Shown here: one piece after another, positions 17,450 through 19,725 of the stretch
Numbering within the stretch: position 1 is the stretch's first letter
Layout of the letters: each line of letters begins with the position of its first letter
Source of the DNA: Candidatus Pacearchaeota archaeon
GTDB lineage: Archaea > Nanoarchaeota > Nanoarchaeia > Pacearchaeales > GW2011-AR1
Assembly: GCA_002686195.1 (NCBI GenBank)
Contig: NZAS01000141.1
Coordinates: forward strand, 1 to 19,725
Length of the DNA: 19,725 nucleotides
Direction: 5' to 3'
Position numbers and translations under genes: made by a program
Notes under the pieces: generated by a model
Told to the model about the DNA's origin: nothing
Databases searched by the model: none
The model's input: only the letters and a program-made list of their open reading frames with translations

Positions 17450-18525
17450 TGAGGTCAAGAAGCGGTGCTATTATAAAAAATACTAAATTCTTAAAATCAG
17501 CTTTTGGAAGGAGGTATCTGCCATATATTTTTACTAGAGGAAAAAAGTCTAATTTTCCATTGACGACTCATATAGGGGTTCTAAGGCGCACATTATCAAT
17601 TCAGAGTCAATGTAATTTTCTGCCAATAAATTCCATTGCGATATCATCATATTATACATTACATGGAAAGTTCAACAATAATTTTCCATATAGTGATGGT
17701 ATAAAACTTGTTTGTTCTGCCTTCAATTCTAACCCTAAGAAATTTAGAAAAAAAGTAAGACATATTCGTCTATGCGAATCAGACATGGTTGATAAATGTT
17801 GGGTGAAGGCTGCAAGGTTGGGTGTGAAGAAAAAATATGACATATTAATAATAACAGAATTTAGCAATAAGGGAGTGAAGTGCAAGGGATTATCCACCCT
17901 TGGTCTTATTGAGGATATTATTAGAGAATTCAATCTAAGTGTGGCAATTTTGGACTATGGAAGTAAACAGAAAAGAAGAAAAGCCTCAAAGAACGGGCAT
18001 CATGGGTCTTTTATAAAAGAAATTAATGACATAGTAACTAGAAACCCTTCCATAAAATTATTTAGGTCTCCAGGCAAACATTACGTTATGAATCAAAAGA
18101 AACTGAATCAACTAATGCAATCATCTAGGGTTCTTTTGTGCGGAAACACAAATGATGCAAGTCCCAAAATTATTACTGAAGCAATAATTAGAGGTCTGCC
18201 AGTCCTGTTGAATAAAAATATTCTTGGTGGACAAAAATATATAAATGAAGAAAATGGCATATTATATGACGGTTCGGAAACTCCAAAAGATCTTTATGAT
18301 AAATATAATTACTTTAAGGAGTGTCTTTTTTCTGCAATAGAGAAGTCTATGTTGGTCAATTACGATGAAGATGATATTATAAATTATTACTATAAACATT
18401 GGGGACTTAAGAAAACATCTAGGAAGTTGGCTAAATATTTAAACAAGACATTTAATTGCAATTTTAAATACGCATTTTACCCTCAATTTAGACCTTATTT
18501 TAAGCATAGAAAAATAAGAATATGA
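17449..18525 (+). CDS. GT-B-like glycosyltransferase, divergent
   Basis: I start at the ATG at 17449 (TGATG overlap, AGGGA nine bases upstream), giving 358 residues. The TTG three bases earlier is the only alternative and adds one residue. The C-terminal half shows a GT4-type donor domain: LMQSSRVLLCGNTNDASPKI (222-241), E244 in TEAIIRGLPVLL, and GGQKYINEENGILYDG (260-275), which match the usual SP...EA...G-P...G...G-L motifs. YDILIITEFSNKG (130-142) may be the first donor-domain strand. The N-terminal 120 residues are basic and not recognisable. It lies between two paralogous GT-B enzymes, so the three probably act on the same glycan. The family call is good; specificity is unknown. Confidence 0.75.
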   Translation: MRSRSGAIIKNTKFLKSAFGRRYLPYIFTRGKKSNFPLTTHIGVLRRTLSIQSQCNFLPINSIAISSYYTLHGKFNNNFPYSDGIKLVCSAFNSNPKKFRKKVRHIRLCESDMVDKCWVKAARLGVKKKYDILIITEFSNKGVKCKGLSTLGLIEDIIREFNLSVAILDYGSKQKRRKASKNGHHGSFIKEINDIVTRNPSIKLFRSPGKHYVMNQKKLNQLMQSSRVLLCGNTNDASPKIITEAIIRGLPVLLNKNILGGQKYINEENGILYDGSETPKDLYDKYNYFKECLFSAIEKSMLVNYDEDDIINYYYKHWGLKKTSRKLAKYLNKTFNCNFKYAFYPQFRPYFKHRKIRI

Positions 18526-19436
18526 AGTTTTTTATACCAGAAGATTTAAGCAATATAAAAAGTGGTAAGCATAAGTTTTTAAGGCAACTTAAAGACGCCT
18601 TGCTAGATTATGGTTTAGTATTTAAAAAGTCAAACCCAGATATAGTGTTGCATCTTGGCAGAGGATATAGGGAATTTATTGGTAAATCTAAGACAATTTG
18701 CAGACTTGATGGCTTAGAGTTTAATATTAAAAAGTCATATAAAAAGCAAAACAAAAAGGCAATGAAAGCTATAGAACATAGTGATGCAGTTGTGTTTCAA
18801 AATCAATTTTGTGCTGAAGCATATTTTAAGTTTTTAAAGATAGACAGAAATATTCTTCATGCGTGCATTTTGAACGGTGCTTTCTTAAAAGATAAAACAA
18901 GAGATGAGTCATTTCATATTGTCGCAAATTGCAAATGGAGACCACACAAGAGACTTGACGATATAATAAGCTGTTTTTTGATGGCAAGAGATCGTGGATT
19001 TCCGTTAGACCTAATAATAACTGGTGATGTAAAGAAAAAAATAAAAAACAAGAATATAAGATATCTGGGGTGGTTATCTGGAAAGAAGTTAGATAGAGTT
19101 TTATCGAGGTCATTATTTGGTATCCATTTAGCTTGGATAGATTGGTGTCCAAATTCAGTTGTTGAATATATATGCAATAATAAACCGGTTATATATTCAA
19201 ACTCTGGAGGTACAAAATATGTAGTTAAGAAAAATGGGGTATCCATAGATGATGTTGATTGGAATTTTGATCCGTTGGATTTGTACAATCCACCTAAGAT
19301 AAATCGAGAAAAAGTTGTCGATGCCATGTTCTATTTATTAAATAGAAAAGTAGAGATAGACAATAGCCATATAGATATATCTAACATTGCACAGAAGTAT
19401 AAGAAATTTTTTGAAGAGGTTCTTTCTAATGAATAA
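18522..19436 (+). CDS. GT-B glycosyltransferase (GT4-like), paralogue B
   Basis: The 304-residue protein shares with paralogue A the landmarks CRLDG (60-64), VVFQNQF (90-96), ILNGA (116-120), the phosphate-contact motif KWRPHKR (138-144), IRYLGWLSGKKL (179-190), WCPNSVVEYI (208-217, with E215), SNSGGTKYV (226-234) and a VDWNF-type tail (245-249). The equal length and colinear motifs show a duplication, now strongly diverged. It is cytoplasmic, basic and has no membrane helix. The ATGA start overlaps the previous stop; no strong ribosome binding site is visible, so translation probably depends on coupling. It overlaps the next gene by eight bases. Confidence 0.85.
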   Translation: MKFFIPEDLSNIKSGKHKFLRQLKDALLDYGLVFKKSNPDIVLHLGRGYREFIGKSKTICRLDGLEFNIKKSYKKQNKKAMKAIEHSDAVVFQNQFCAEAYFKFLKIDRNILHACILNGAFLKDKTRDESFHIVANCKWRPHKRLDDIISCFLMARDRGFPLDLIITGDVKKKIKNKNIRYLGWLSGKKLDRVLSRSLFGIHLAWIDWCPNSVVEYICNNKPVIYSNSGGTKYVVKKNGVSIDDVDWNFDPLDLYNPPKINREKVVDAMFYLLNRKVEIDNSHIDISNIAQKYKKFFEEVLSNE

Positions 19437-19725
19437 TGACAACTTTTTAGAGGCTTTTGTTATTACAAATAATAGAAGTTCGTTGAAGTACTGCATGGAT
19501 TCTGTAAGTCGACAGGACCTCAATATTCAAGTAACTACAATAGAAGGTATGAGTTTTGTAGATGCAAATAATAAAGCATTAAAGATGTGCAAATCTAAGT
19601 TCTATTTTAGGATTGATGATGATTTTTTATTAAATAAATATGCTTTTTCTTTTATGAACGACACTATCAGAGCTAATGACTATAATAATATAATATTATA
19701 TGATTGTCGTCTATGGGAAGATTTC
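19429..19725 (+). CDS. GT-A-like glycosyltransferase, 3' end missing
   Basis: An ATG at 19429, overlapping the previous gene by eight bases and with AGAGG nine bases upstream, opens a frame that runs to the window edge (99 codons). The protein starts MNNDNFLEAFVITNNRSSLK. It then has YCMDSVSRQDLNIQVTTIEG and FYFRIDDDFLLNKYAF. The last resembles the LxxDDD metal-binding strand of GT2-type (GT-A) enzymes, here at about residues 60-75. The N-terminal strand, helix and strand order fits a nucleotide-sugar-binding fold. The catalytic half is missing, so the family is tentative. It extends the sugar cassette beyond the window. Confidence 0.7.
   Translation, partial: MNNDNFLEAFVITNNRSSLKYCMDSVSRQDLNIQVTTIEGMSFVDANNKALKMCKSKFYFRIDDDFLLNKYAFSFMNDTIRANDYNNIILYDCRLWEDF

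Noticed and set aside
17652..17933. 93-codon minus-strand open frame
   Set aside because: It is antisense to a glycosyltransferase gene with motif support on the + strand, and no start context was seen.
18914..19327. 137-codon open frame on the minus strand
   Set aside because: It lies wholly inside the GT-B paralogue B gene, has no recognisable motifs and reads as low-complexity hydrophobic sequence typical of antisense AT-rich DNA.
3467..19436. Stop-codon reassignment because no gene here ends in TAG
   Set aside because: Only eight stops are seen (three TAA, five TGA), most of the TGA ones fixed by start-stop overlaps. All genes read well with the standard code, so the absence of TAG is not informative.
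1..19725. tRNA genes, CRISPR arrays, insertion sequences or inverted terminal repeats
   Set aside because: The window is fully occupied by coding sequence, and no direct repeat-spacer pattern, transposase or cloverleaf was seen on reading.

Overview
The window is an AT-rich stretch of tightly packed genes, all on the + strand, with no gap between genes longer than 13 bases. It looks like a piece of a large tailed-phage (or phage-like) genome, probably environmental. The evidence is two very long acidic multidomain proteins (at least 1155 and 3710 residues) with no visible signal peptide, membrane segment or cell-wall sorting signal, followed at once by glycan-modifying genes, with every start tucked into or next to the preceding stop. 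A bacterial surface-protein locus remains possible. The host cannot be named from this sequence.

Layout. (1) Bases 2-3469 hold the 3' part of a giant gene that enters from the left. Three tandem six-cysteine modules are followed by beta-propeller-like sequence. (2) Bases 3469-14601 encode a 3710-residue mosaic of carbohydrate-binding and adhesion-type modules: a carbohydrate-binding-like N-terminus, the first half of a von Willebrand A (vWA) domain, FN3-like domains, a LamG jelly roll, Ig-like stretches, a six-motif Kelch propeller interrupted by a fourth six-cysteine module, a PPC-like domain, the second half of a vWA domain, a discoidin-like domain and three tandem Ig/PKD-like repeats. (3) Bases 14615-19725 hold a compact cassette: a GT2 glycosyltransferase, a PAPS-type sulfotransferase, an unrecognised basic protein, three GT-B glycosyltransferases (two of them paralogues) and the start of a GT-A-like glycosyltransferase that leaves the window.

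How the parts may work together (inference). The two giant proteins are plausible virion fibre, baseplate-decoration or host-adhesion proteins. The downstream enzymes, which lack membrane segments and are strongly lysine-rich, could build and sulfate a glycan, either on these virion proteins or on host surface polysaccharide. No initiating phosphoglycosyltransferase, flippase or polymerase is seen here, which fits direct modification of protein or an existing glycan slightly better than a lipid-linked polymer pathway.

The most notable signals are the vWA domain whose metal-site residues are split across about 2500 residues, the six-cysteine module shared by both giant proteins and inserted inside a Kelch propeller, and the co-linear fibre-glycosyltransferase-sulfotransferase operon.
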